From Leptospira licerasiae serovar Varillal str. VAR 010 (GTDB lineage: Bacteria; Spirochaetota; Leptospiria; Leptospirales; Leptospiraceae), in the NCBI RefSeq assembly GCF_000244755.1, contig NZ_AHOO02000005.1, positions 1,426,001 to 1,490,000 of the forward strand: 64,000 nucleotides of DNA. The letters are read 5' to 3'. Both the position numbers and the translations under genes were made by a program. Shown in pieces: positions 56,556-64,000 of the stretch; positions within the stretch are counted from its first letter, which is position 1; the number at the start of each line of letters is the position of its first letter. The notes under the pieces were generated by a model. That model worked only from the letters and a program-made list of their open reading frames with translations. It was not told the origin of the DNA and did not search any database.

Positions 56556-58478
56556 ATGAGAAAACACGAATTCAGGAATCTTGTACCTATAGGACTGATG
56601 ATCCTCATCGGTTTAGGGTACGGATGTAAGGGTGGGGCTGCAACTGCTGCGCTCGCTTCGGATGCGGCGAAACGTGTGTATGTAGCGCCGGGAGAGAAGG
56701 ATGAAGTATACGCTTTCCTTTCCGGAGGATTCAGCGGTCAAATGTCGGTCTATGGAATTCCTTCCACTCGTTTATTCAAGATCATTCCGGTCTTCTCTGT
56801 CTTTCCTGAGAACGGTTATGGATATGATGAGGAAACTAAGAATATGCTTAGAACCACTCACGGATACGTCCCTTGGGACGATAGCCATCATATAGAAGCG
56901 TCCATGACTGACGGAAAGCAGGATGGTCGTTGGTTGTTTTTGAATGCAAACAACACTCCTAGACTTGCTCGGATCGATTTGAGATCTTTTGAAACGAAAG
57001 AGATCATTGAGATCCCGAATAGTGCCGGTAACCATGCTTCTCCTTTCGCAACCGAAAACACAGAGTATCTGATGGCGGCGACTAGATTCTCCGTTCCGAT
57101 ACCTCAAGCAAGTGTTCCGATCGAAAATTTCTCCAAAGGAGATTTTAAAGGAACAGTTTCAATGGTGAAGGTGGACCCTAAATCCGGAAGACTTTCTCTA
57201 GAACTACAGATACTTGTTCCAGGTTTCGATTATGATCTATCCCACTGCGGAAAAGGAAAATCTCACGACTGGTGCTTCTTCACTTCTTATAACTCCGAAC
57301 AAGCTTATAAGATGATAGAAGTAGGAGCTTCCAAGAACGATAAGGACTATATCCTGGCATTCAACTGGGTCCGTGCAAAACAATGTCTGGACCAAGGAAA
57401 GGCGTCTAACTTTGGCGGAGAATATTATAGGAATTACCTACCGGATAACCAACCTGCGATTTCCGAAAAGTTGAGCGGAGTGAAGATGCTCCAACCTAAG
57501 GATTGCCCGGGAGTCATGTATTATATGCCAACTCCTAAGAGTCCTCACGGAACAGACGTGGATCCTACAGGAGAATATATCGTAGGTGGGGGAAAACTCG
57601 CCACAGTCATCCCGGTGCACTCTTTCTCCAAACTTATGGAAGTGAAGGATAAACCTGAACATAGAACCGGAATGATCATGGATATTCCGATCTTAAAATA
57701 CGAATCCACTCTTGCGGGAGAAGTTAAAAAGCCTTGTTTAGGTCCTTTGCATACAGAGTTTGATGGAAAGGGATACGCTTATACTTCTTGTTTCGTAAGT
57801 TCGGAAGTTGTTAAATGGGAATTGGGGACTTGGGAAGTGAAACAACATCTTCCTGCTTACTATAGTGTTGGTCACCTTTCTATCGTTGGAGGAAGTTCCA
57901 AAGAACCGTACGGAAAATATCTGATCGCATTGAATAAGATCACTAAGGATAGATATCTTCCCGTAGGAATGGAGTTACCTCAGAGTGCTCAGCTCTACGA
58001 TATTTCCGGAGGTAAAGCGGAACTACTATCCGACTTCCCTACGGTTGGTGAACCTCACTATTCCCAAATGATCCCTGCAAAACTTCTTATGGATAAGGCT
58101 GCGAAAATCTATCCATTAGAAGAAAATAAACATCCTTATGCGATCAAGAACGAGAAGGATGCGAGAGTCGTTCGGGAAGGAAATACTGTCCGTGTTTATA
58201 TGACACAGATACGTTCTCACTTTAAACCGGACACCATCGAAGTAAGAAGCGGAGATACCGTTTTCTTCCATGTGACTAACTTGGAACAAGACTTCGATAT
58301 TCCGCACGGTTTTGCGGTGGGTGGGGCGCCTGAAATGCCTAACCTTCTGATCATGCCGGGACAGACTCGGACTTTCAAATGGAAAGCGCCTAAGCCTGGA
58401 ATATATCCTTTCTACTGCACCGATTTCTGTTCGGCTCTTCACCAAGAAATGCAGCAGTACATAAGGGTACTTCCTTAA
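56556..58478 (+). CDS. nosZ: Nitrous oxide reductase, clade II-like lipoprotein form
   Basis: 640 residues. It reduces N2O to N2 in the periplasm. The N-terminus (PIGLMILIGLGYGCKGG) is a Sec lipoprotein signal, not a twin-arginine Tat signal as in clade I, which fits clade II. CuZ His ligands are visible in DDSHHIEASMTDG, SPHGTDVDPTGEYIVGGG, GPLHTEF, VGHLSIVGG and GEPHYSQM. The CuA site is in the C-terminal cupredoxin: YCTDFCSALHQEM with both Cys, His and Met, plus IPHGFAVGG. All catalytic parts look intact. The lipidated Cys is at residue 24. Head of the cluster after the cytochrome. Confidence 0.97.
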   Translation: MRKHEFRNLVPIGLMILIGLGYGCKGGAATAALASDAAKRVYVAPGEKDEVYAFLSGGFSGQMSVYGIPSTRLFKIIPVFSVFPENGYGYDEETKNMLRTTHGYVPWDDSHHIEASMTDGKQDGRWLFLNANNTPRLARIDLRSFETKEIIEIPNSAGNHASPFATENTEYLMAATRFSVPIPQASVPIENFSKGDFKGTVSMVKVDPKSGRLSLELQILVPGFDYDLSHCGKGKSHDWCFFTSYNSEQAYKMIEVGASKNDKDYILAFNWVRAKQCLDQGKASNFGGEYYRNYLPDNQPAISEKLSGVKMLQPKDCPGVMYYMPTPKSPHGTDVDPTGEYIVGGGKLATVIPVHSFSKLMEVKDKPEHRTGMIMDIPILKYESTLAGEVKKPCLGPLHTEFDGKGYAYTSCFVSSEVVKWELGTWEVKQHLPAYYSVGHLSIVGGSSKEPYGKYLIALNKITKDRYLPVGMELPQSAQLYDISGGKAELLSDFPTVGEPHYSQMIPAKLLMDKAAKIYPLEENKHPYAIKNEKDARVVREGNTVRVYMTQIRSHFKPDTIEVRSGDTVFFHVTNLEQDFDIPHGFAVGGAPEMPNLLIMPGQTRTFKWKAPKPGIYPFYCTDFCSALHQEMQQYIRVLP

Positions 58479-58490
58479 ACGAGGGATCTT

Positions 58491-59099
58491 ATGAAAGAAC
58501 TTCTAATAAAGAAGATCTCAAAAATGAACCGGCTCCTAATTTTAGGAGTCGGTCTTTTGTTGGTATCAGTTTATTTTTTGCCGATCTGGCATATCTCCTT
58601 GGATGCTCCTCAATATCCGGAAGGTTTAGGAATGAGGATCTGGATCGATAAGATCACTGGATCTTCTCCTTACGATCTTCAGAATATCAATTTACTAAAC
58701 CATTATATAGGGATGCATGAGATCGTTTCGGAATCCGTTCCGGAGCTATTGTTTATGCCGTATGTTTTAGGATTTTTGATCTTTGGGGCATTCGTGACTT
58801 CTTTATATCCGAAAGTATATCTAGTCATTTTAGGAATTCTGAATATTGTTATATTAGGAATTCTGGGAATGTATGATTTCTGGAGATGGGAGTATAATTA
58901 CGGGCATAATCTAAATCCTGAAGCTCCGATTATAGTTCCCGGTATGGCATACCAACCTCCGCTTTTGGGATGTAAAGAGATGTTAAATATCACTGCCTGC
59001 AGTTTTCCTTCTTGGGGAGGGATCATTCTGTTCGCGTCCCTTGGGATCCTGGCCTTTATAGTATGGAATGAGAGGAGGAGGTTGGATGTTTCGAAATAG
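58491..59099 (+). CDS. Four-helix membrane protein between nosZ and nosL
   Basis: 202 residues. Helices at about 16-34 (LLILGVGLLLVSVYFLPIW), 84-102, 103-124 and 172-190. The loops contain an extended periplasmic part with QYPEGLGMRIWIDKITG and CKEMLNITACSFPSWGG. Such a membrane protein (sometimes called NosB) is a regular neighbour of clade II nosZ. Its role may be electron transfer or assembly; it has no CxxCH or quinone motif that I recognise. Its 3' end overlaps nosL by 14 bases. Confidence 0.8.
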   Translation: MKELLIKKISKMNRLLILGVGLLLVSVYFLPIWHISLDAPQYPEGLGMRIWIDKITGSSPYDLQNINLLNHYIGMHEIVSESVPELLFMPYVLGFLIFGAFVTSLYPKVYLVILGILNIVILGILGMYDFWRWEYNYGHNLNPEAPIIVPGMAYQPPLLGCKEMLNITACSFPSWGGIILFASLGILAFIVWNERRRLDVSK

Positions 59100-59526
59100 A
59101 TCCGGTTTTCCGGTTATCATCTTGCTGTCGGTAGTATCGATTTCGGTTTTCTGTTCAAAAAGAGAACCGATCCTACCTGAATTCGGAAGAGAGCTTTGTG
59201 CTCATTGTTCAATGGCAATCGTGGATAAACGTTTCCATGCACAGTTGTTAACCGAGAAAGGGAGACGATACTATTTCGATTCCATCGAATGTTCTCATTC
59301 TTTCGAAAAATCCGCAAGATATTCTTCCGGGTCCGTTTGGTTCGCAGATTATGAAAATCCGGATCGAATGATTTCCGAAGAAACAGCCGTGATTGTCCGT
59401 TCTTCGGAAATACGCTCCCCCATGGGAGAAGGTCTTGCGGCATTCTACTCTATGGAGAACGCAAAGGATTTTTTGAAGACTCACAAAGGCTCTATCTGGA
59501 GTCGAAATAATGAAAAAGATCATTGA
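59086..59526 (+). CDS. nosL: Copper-chaperone lipoprotein NosL
   Basis: 146 residues from ATG 59086, preceded by GAGGAGGAGG, an unusually strong ribosome binding site; an in-frame start at 59068 adds six. Lipobox VVSISVFCSKREP. The NosL signature ELCAHCSMAIVDKRFHAQL holds Cys, Cys and Met for Cu(I), and Met/His residues lie further along (SPMGEGLAAFYS). NosL delivers copper to apo-NosZ. It overlaps the upstream gene by 14 bases and nosD by 17, showing a compact operon. Confidence 0.93.
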   Translation: MFRNRSGFPVIILLSVVSISVFCSKREPILPEFGRELCAHCSMAIVDKRFHAQLLTEKGRRYYFDSIECSHSFEKSARYSSGSVWFADYENPDRMISEETAVIVRSSEIRSPMGEGLAAFYSMENAKDFLKTHKGSIWSRNNEKDH

Positions 59527-60805
59527 TTTGAACAGTGGAACTTCTAAGACCAATTTCCGATATTCGCGATTTATTGCGATGTTAGCCTTCTTCTTTTTTT
59601 ATATAACCTCCTCTGAGATTTTTTCCAAAGAACTAGAAGTATGTAAAGAAAAGTGTAAATTCCGTTCGATCCAAGCCGCGATCGATTCCGCAAATCCAGG
59701 AGATACAATCCGGATACGAAAAGGGATATACCAAGAAGGTATGATCTCTATCTCAAAACCTCTAATTTTGGAAGGTACTGCAGGGGTTGTTCTAGACGGT
59801 AAAAAAGAAAAACATGTATTGGATATTCGATCAAACAATGTGGTAATCCGTCGACTTGACATTGTAGGCAGCGGAGTTTCGGATACTTCCGAGTATGCAG
59901 GAGTACATGCCGAAAAAATAAAATCATGTGTAATAGAAAATAATACTTTCGAGGACAACGCTTACGCGATGTATCTGGCGGAAGTAGAGGATTGTATCGT
60001 CAGAGGAAATATATCATCAGGGAATGCGATAAACGAAGTTTCCGGCGGGAATGGGATCCATCTTTGGTCTTCAAAAGCGATCAGGATAGAAGGAAACGAA
60101 TTAAAAAAACATAGAGACGGGATCTATCTGGAATTTTCGAGTAATCTGAAGATAGAGGAAAATTTCTCCCACGATAATATCCGCTATGGAATGCATTTTA
60201 TGTTTTCTTCGGATAATGATTTTAGAGGAAATAGATTCGAAAACAACTCGGCCGGAGTTGCAGTGATGTACAGTAAGAACATACTCATTGAAAATAACCG
60301 TTTCGAGAATAATTGGGGAGATAGTTCATACGGACTTTTGCTGAAAGAGATCTCCGAAAGTATCCTGACAAAAAACTCATTCGTACATAATACCGTTGCG
60401 ATCTTCGCGGACGGATGCAATCGTAATTATTTTACTCACAATGACCTAAAAGATAACGGCTGGGGAGTGCGAATATTGGGTAATAGCGAATCCAATCAAT
60501 TCGTGCAGAATGAATTTAAGGAGAACGTATTCGATATCAGTACGAATACAAAACATAGCACGAATACTTTTAAAGAGAATTATTGGGATAGTTACGATGG
60601 TTACGACCTAGATCTGGATAAGTTCGGTGATATTTCTCATAAGCCCGTTCATTTTTTCGGGTATTGGGTAGTAGTTTATCCTTTTCTAATGGTACTATAT
60701 AATTCTCCGGTCGTGAACTTTTTACAAGCGATAGAAAATGCCTTTCCGATCGTTACTCCGATAGATCTGGAAGACCCAAAGCCTAAGATGAGGAGCCATG
60801 TATGA
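59510..60805 (+). CDS. nosD: Nitrous oxide reductase maturation protein NosD
   Basis: 431 residues. Signal-like helix RFIAMLAFFFFYITSSEIFS, then a right-handed beta-helix made of short repeats: IENNTFEDNAYAMYLAEVED, NGIHLWSSKAIRIEGNELKK, RYGMHFMFSSDNDFRGNRFE and VAVMYSKNILIENNRFENN (CASH repeats). Periplasmic, with NosF and NosY forms the ABC machine that helps build the CuZ cluster. It opens with CKEKCKFRSIQAAIDSANPG. The stop overlaps the nosF start by 4 bases. Confidence 0.95.
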   Translation: MKKIIDLNSGTSKTNFRYSRFIAMLAFFFFYITSSEIFSKELEVCKEKCKFRSIQAAIDSANPGDTIRIRKGIYQEGMISISKPLILEGTAGVVLDGKKEKHVLDIRSNNVVIRRLDIVGSGVSDTSEYAGVHAEKIKSCVIENNTFEDNAYAMYLAEVEDCIVRGNISSGNAINEVSGGNGIHLWSSKAIRIEGNELKKHRDGIYLEFSSNLKIEENFSHDNIRYGMHFMFSSDNDFRGNRFENNSAGVAVMYSKNILIENNRFENNWGDSSYGLLLKEISESILTKNSFVHNTVAIFADGCNRNYFTHNDLKDNGWGVRILGNSESNQFVQNEFKENVFDISTNTKHSTNTFKENYWDSYDGYDLDLDKFGDISHKPVHFFGYWVVVYPFLMVLYNSPVVNFLQAIENAFPIVTPIDLEDPKPKMRSHV

Positions 60806-61512
60806 TGCAGGTAAAGGATTTAACCGTTCAATATGGAAAATCGATCGCAGTTAAAGGTGTTTCCTTCGATGCGGAAGAGGGGAATATTCTATCTTTGATA
60901 GGCCCTAACGGTTCCGGAAAAAGTTCCGTATTAAAAAGTATAGTCGGTTTAGTAAACCCAGTCCAGGGAAGGATAGAGTTTAAGGGAGGAGGGGAAGGTA
61001 ATACTAACTCCAAGATCGGATATATGCCTCAAGCTCCTCTTTTTCCTAAAAATGTAAAGGTCGCAGAATTGGTGGATTTTTTGAAACGTTTGGAATCCTC
61101 CGACCCGAAAGAATTCCGTGAATTGTTCGATCTGTTAGGTCTAAAGGATTATGAAAATGTAAAGTTCGGGTCCTTATCCGGAGGCACAAAACAAAAGGTC
61201 AATATTCTACAATGTTTTTCCATTCGAAAGCCTGTATACATCGTTGATGAGCCTACCGCTAGTTTGGATCCCTATATCTCTAATCTTTTAAAGGAAATTT
61301 TACTGCGAAAAAAGAAAGAAGGAGCATTGCTCGTTTTCTCCACTCATATCTTAAGTGAAGTAGAGGAGATTGCAGATCGTTTTTTGCTAATGTCAGAAGG
61401 TTCCCTATTGATCGACGATTCCCCCGAAAACTTCGTGAGAAATAAGGATAAAGGTAATCTTCAGAACAGTTTGATGGAATTTTGGAATAAGGAATATTCG
61501 GAAAAATTATGA
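60802..61512 (+). CDS. nosF: ABC transporter ATPase NosF
   Basis: 236 residues. Walker A GPNGSGKSSVLKSI, Q-loop GYMPQAPLFPKNV, signature GSLSGGTKQKVNIL, Walker B PVYIVDEPTASLDPY and the H-loop VFSTHILSEVEE. Cytoplasmic ATPase of the NosDFY complex. Fully intact. Coupled by overlaps of 4 bases to both nosD and nosY. Confidence 0.96.
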   Translation: MMQVKDLTVQYGKSIAVKGVSFDAEEGNILSLIGPNGSGKSSVLKSIVGLVNPVQGRIEFKGGGEGNTNSKIGYMPQAPLFPKNVKVAELVDFLKRLESSDPKEFRELFDLLGLKDYENVKFGSLSGGTKQKVNILQCFSIRKPVYIVDEPTASLDPYISNLLKEILLRKKKEGALLVFSTHILSEVEEIADRFLLMSEGSLLIDDSPENFVRNKDKGNLQNSLMEFWNKEYSEKL

Positions 61513-62294
61513 ATGAATTGGTCTTATTCGAGCTGAGGGAAAATATAAGAAGTAAATGGATGTTCGTTTTTGCGGGCTTTCTTGCAATTTCGGCTGGAGC
61601 GCTCAACTATTTCGGAGACGAGAGCGGAGGCAGATTGGTAGTAAGCCAAATGAACCTGGTTTTGTTCATCGTTCCTTTATTCTCAATCACGTTTGCCGGA
61701 TTGACATTTAACGATTCGCTTCCTTTTGCGGAAGTTCTTCTTTCCAAATCATTGACTAGGTCCCAATATTTTTTTGGCAAATATTGCGGCGTAAGTTTAT
61801 CTCTATTTTTAAGTTTTCTGGTTGGACTTGGAATTCCGGGAATACCTCTATTTTTTACTCAACCCAAACTCGCGATCCTGTTTCTTGAACTGATCTTTTT
61901 CGGAACAGTATTGATCTTAGTATTCGTTTCTTTGGGATTTTTATTGGCTTCTTTCTTTAAAAAAGGAGAATTGATAGTCTCCGGGGCCTTACTCATCTGG
62001 TTGTATTTCTTTTTACTTTTTGATTCATTCGTATTTATGTTGAGTATCTATCTGGGCGATTATCCGGTAGAAATACCTGCATTACTCGTCATTCTATTTA
62101 ATCCGGTCGACCTGATAAGGATCTTGATCATTCTTCAGACAAAGGCTTCCGTTTTGCTTGGATTTTCGGGAGCGTTCCTTATCAGAAGTTTGGGTACTTC
62201 GGGTGTTGTGTTATTATCTATTTTATTTTTGACCTTTTGGGTCTTGATGCCTCTGAGCATTTCGTATAAAAGATTTTTAGTTCGAAATTTTTAA
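61509..62294 (+). CDS. nosY: ABC transporter permease NosY
   Basis: 261 residues with about six membrane helices (FVFAGFLAISAGALNYFG, LVLFIVPLFSITFAGLTF, FGKYCGVSLSLFLSFLVGLG and later). Begins with the cytoplasmic helix LFELRENIRSKWM typical of ABC-2 type permeases. NosY is the membrane partner of NosF for copper-centre assembly, probably handling a sulfur species. It ends the nos operon in this window; nosR, nosG and nosH are not present. Confidence 0.92.
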   Translation: MNELVLFELRENIRSKWMFVFAGFLAISAGALNYFGDESGGRLVVSQMNLVLFIVPLFSITFAGLTFNDSLPFAEVLLSKSLTRSQYFFGKYCGVSLSLFLSFLVGLGIPGIPLFFTQPKLAILFLELIFFGTVLILVFVSLGFLLASFFKKGELIVSGALLIWLYFFLLFDSFVFMLSIYLGDYPVEIPALLVILFNPVDLIRILIILQTKASVLLGFSGAFLIRSLGTSGVVLLSILFLTFWVLMPLSISYKRFLVRNF

Positions 62295-62334
62295 AAAAGA
62301 AGAAGGCCCGCGTTATGAATTGATTTGGGCCTTC
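62291..62334 (-). terminator. Rho-independent terminator after the His/Met-rich porin gene
   Basis: Arms GAAGGCCC (62302-62309) and GGGCCTTC (62327-62334), followed on the minus strand by TTCTTTTTTAAAAA. It ends the minus-strand transcript and lies between it and nosY on the plus strand, where no T-run follows. Confidence 0.85.
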
Positions 62335-62348
62335 CACACTATATATTG

Positions 62349-63506
62349 TTAATTCAGATCATAACGAACAAAGACGTTAAACATAGTTTGCATAGCGAGT
62401 TGGGGTCCATTCAGATGTTGGTGAAAAGGTTTTCCGGCTTCGAATCCGAATCTAATTCCTTCTTCCAAAAGAAAATTCATACCGACTAACGCGTCAGTAC
62501 GATTTCCCCCTTGCCGATTCGGATCATTTTGAGGATCCATTTTCGGATCTAATGAGCCGTCTTGCCCCTTGATATTATCCCAATACACCGCTTGCACTCG
62601 GATCGAAACGCTTGTCCAAGAGAATATGGAATAGGCTATCCAAGAACTGAGTTCGTATATATTCCCGAAACGATATTGGTTCTGATTTTTGGAACTACGA
62701 AGATTTGCGTTCGCGCCTAACCCCCAAGAGAATCGATCCGATTTTCCCGAATAAGCGATCCCCGGTAAATAATTGATCGTTCCCGTTCCCGGTTGCATAT
62801 TATAAGGGACCTTTTGGTTTCCCATCATCGGCATCCAATCCCGCTCGTCAATGGAGCCTGTAGGAAGGGAGATCCCGAAATTCAGAAAGAATTCGTGATC
62901 ATTTCGTTTTAGGACACGATGCGCTCCGGAAAAGGAAATATCTCCTACTCCTCCCGATTTCATAGCTGATGAATCAAAGTTACTAGTTTCCATCATCATT
63001 TGGTTTTTTACGACCGGGACCATGAACATGATCATCGTATCGTCTGAAATCCCATACATTGCGCTTGTCATATAGGATTCCATTAGCATAGATTTAGGAA
63101 CCGACATATAACGATAACCGTTGAGGGAAGTTTGAGGAATGCTCGGTCCTCCTGTAAGTATGCTTCCTGCGGGCATGGAAACACTTGGATCGAATTGTGG
63201 AAACCAAAGAGTTTCATAGGTTCCCATGGATTTACTTCCATTTAATAGTCCTGACATTTGCATTCCCATATAACGAAAATCTAAAACCCAAGAGCCTTTT
63301 TTATGCACATGAGGGAACATTAGTCCTGCAGGAGCGATCGTATCCGCTCTTAATTCATGTTGATGACCTTGGTCTTTAGATTCCTTACGGTGTTGCGCAT
63401 GAGGATCTACTTCTTCGGTTGGTCTAGGGACGTTTACTTCGTCCGATTTGATATTTTGAAAAGATAATATAATTAGTAATATTATTATGGGAATGCGATA
63501 CTTCAT
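62349..63506 (-). CDS. Exported His/Met-rich beta-barrel-like protein
   Basis: 385 residues. Signal peptide PIIILLIILSFQNIKS, then a His-rich lead (DPHAQHRKESKDQGHQHE) and HVHKKGSWVLDFRYMGMQMSG, followed by beta-barrel-like strands (ISFSGAHRVLKRNDHEFFLN, GTINYLPGIAYSGKSDRFSW) in the style of the transporter/phenol_MetA_deg barrel family. It has many Met: MGMQMSG, MIMFMVPVVKNQMMMETS, MPMMGNQ. His and Met clusters suggest copper handling at the outer membrane, fitting its place next to the copper-dependent NosZ; that role is inference. Confidence 0.75.
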   Translation of the reverse strand: MKYRIPIIILLIILSFQNIKSDEVNVPRPTEEVDPHAQHRKESKDQGHQHELRADTIAPAGLMFPHVHKKGSWVLDFRYMGMQMSGLLNGSKSMGTYETLWFPQFDPSVSMPAGSILTGGPSIPQTSLNGYRYMSVPKSMLMESYMTSAMYGISDDTMIMFMVPVVKNQMMMETSNFDSSAMKSGGVGDISFSGAHRVLKRNDHEFFLNFGISLPTGSIDERDWMPMMGNQKVPYNMQPGTGTINYLPGIAYSGKSDRFSWGLGANANLRSSKNQNQYRFGNIYELSSWIAYSIFSWTSVSIRVQAVYWDNIKGQDGSLDPKMDPQNDPNRQGGNRTDALVGMNFLLEEGIRFGFEAGKPFHQHLNGPQLAMQTMFNVFVRYDLN

Positions 63507-63528
63507 GATTACCTCCGAGTATCCTGCT

Positions 63529-63555
63529 CAAAAAAAGAGGGCCGCTAAGCGGCCC
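63529..63555 (-). terminator. Rho-independent terminator after the partial gene at 63568
   Basis: Perfect arms GGGCCGC / GCGGCCC (63539-63555) with loop TTA on the minus strand, followed by TCTTTTTTTG. It separates the partial gene from the His/Met-rich porin, so the porin should have its own promoter. Confidence 0.9.
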
Positions 63556-63567
63556 CAGTGGAAACGA

Positions 63568-64000
63568 TCAATCGACTTGGGACAAAATCGAGCCGATCGT
63601 AAAAGACGTTAGTTTCGCTCCATTCAAAATGAATCCGATCCGATTCCCGGAATAAGTAGGAACACTCATCATTTGCATGACGGGGAACATCATCATGGAA
63701 CTGCGTTCCGATTGGTTTACCTCCGAACATGCTTTCGGCCAGGCATTGATCCATTGTTCTGAACTTGCGTATTGGAAATCGATACAGTATGTGTAATTCG
63801 TATCCGGGGACAAGGCTGCAGTTCCCTTACTTACTACTTCGAAATTTCCGGACATATCCGAGTAAAATTGCTCTTTGCTGGAATCAGTTAGTCGAAATGC
63901 CGGACCGGAGATAGGAGTTCCTGAGCCGTAAACATATGCAGTTAAACTTCCTCCGGATTTTAGTGAGAAGGAAATCTCTAAATTTGTTCCTCCATTCGAG
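63568..64000 (-). CDS. Partial exported-like protein, start beyond the window
   Basis: The frame is open to the right edge, giving at least 143 residues. It reads NLEISFSLKSGGSLTAYVYG, then YTYCIDFQYASSEQWINAWP and a Met-rich line ERSSMMMFPVMQMMSV, ending GSILSQVD. Strands with Gly and Ser suggest a secreted or surface domain. No family recognised. Met-rich sequence recalls the neighbouring His/Met-rich porin. An internal ATG at 63855 is in frame but the coding frame goes beyond it, so the true start is outside. Confidence 0.7.
   Translation of the reverse strand, partial: SNGGTNLEISFSLKSGGSLTAYVYGSGTPISGPAFRLTDSSKEQFYSDMSGNFEVVSKGTAALSPDTNYTYCIDFQYASSEQWINAWPKACSEVNQSERSSMMMFPVMQMMSVPTYSGNRIGFILNGAKLTSFTIGSILSQVD

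Noticed and set aside
1..64000. tRNA, rRNA, tmRNA, RNase P RNA or riboswitch
   Set aside because: I looked in every gap of 60 bases or more and saw no cloverleaf with anticodon arm, no T-psi-C motif, and no familiar riboswitch core (for example no THI-box before thiL).

Overview
The window reads as chromosomal DNA of a Leptospira species. The grounds are the many leptospiral-style lipoproteins with loose lipoboxes, the DUF1554-like secreted family, the DUF5683-type and OmpP1/FadL membrane proteins, and AT-leaning coding sequence with sparse Rho-independent terminators. Carriage of a nitrous oxide reductase cluster fits an environmental (saprophytic or intermediate) species better than a strict pathogen; that is inference. 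No rRNA, tRNA, CRISPR array, insertion sequence or prophage was seen.

Layout. 1-4.0 kb (minus): 5' part of purL, a coiled-coil membrane-tail protein, and an amidase plus flavin reductase pair. 4.0-7.7 kb: a secreted ankyrin protein, a solitary Eco57I-like adenine-N6 methyltransferase, and a MarR regulator with a MaoC hydratase. 7.7-8.25 kb: a 516-base non-coding stretch with an interspersed repeat between two inverted operator-like palindromes. 8.25-19.8 kb: the respiratory complex I operon nuoABCDEFHJKLMN, in which nuoG and nuoI are absent from their usual place between F and H, followed by an SseB-like gene. 20.3-29.5 kb: a lipoprotein, a MAPEG protein, a large multi-PAS hybrid kinase, DUF418 and MFS membrane proteins, thiL and a YceI protein. 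29.6-32.2 kb: a tandem family of three DUF1554-like lipoproteins plus a broken fourth copy. 32.3-39.5 kb: rplM-rpsI, alaS-yajQ, a degenerate orphan HigB toxin and small lipoproteins. 39.5-46.3 kb: a tightly packed envelope/processing cluster (two M16 peptidases, a metallo-beta-lactamase protein, a methyltransferase, a periplasmic coiled-coil protein and an Amidase_3 hydrolase). 46.5-51.1 kb: a MASE3-type histidine kinase with a response regulator, FadL, a small protein and a patatin. 51.3-55.2 kb: an FAD dehydrogenase, a ThDP enzyme and a CopD-like membrane protein. 55.3-62.3 kb: a Crp/Fnr regulator divergent from a complete clade II-like nos cluster (cytochrome c, nosZ, membrane protein, nosL, nosD, nosF, nosY). 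62.3-64 kb: a His/Met-rich outer-membrane barrel and a partial secreted protein.

How it fits together. The most interesting signal is a set of four FNR-type palindromes (TTGAY-N4-RTCAA) at 46345, 49879, 51300 and 55992, all within 10 kb of a Crp/Fnr protein whose recognition helix carries the E-x-x-S-R signature that reads TTGA, but which has no cysteine to hold an iron-sulfur cluster. Three of the boxes are class II-spaced or nearly so from plausible -10 elements. This suggests a local low-oxygen or nitric-oxide regulon joining N2O respiration, the FAD/ThDP enzyme pair, a membrane sensor kinase and a FadL porin.
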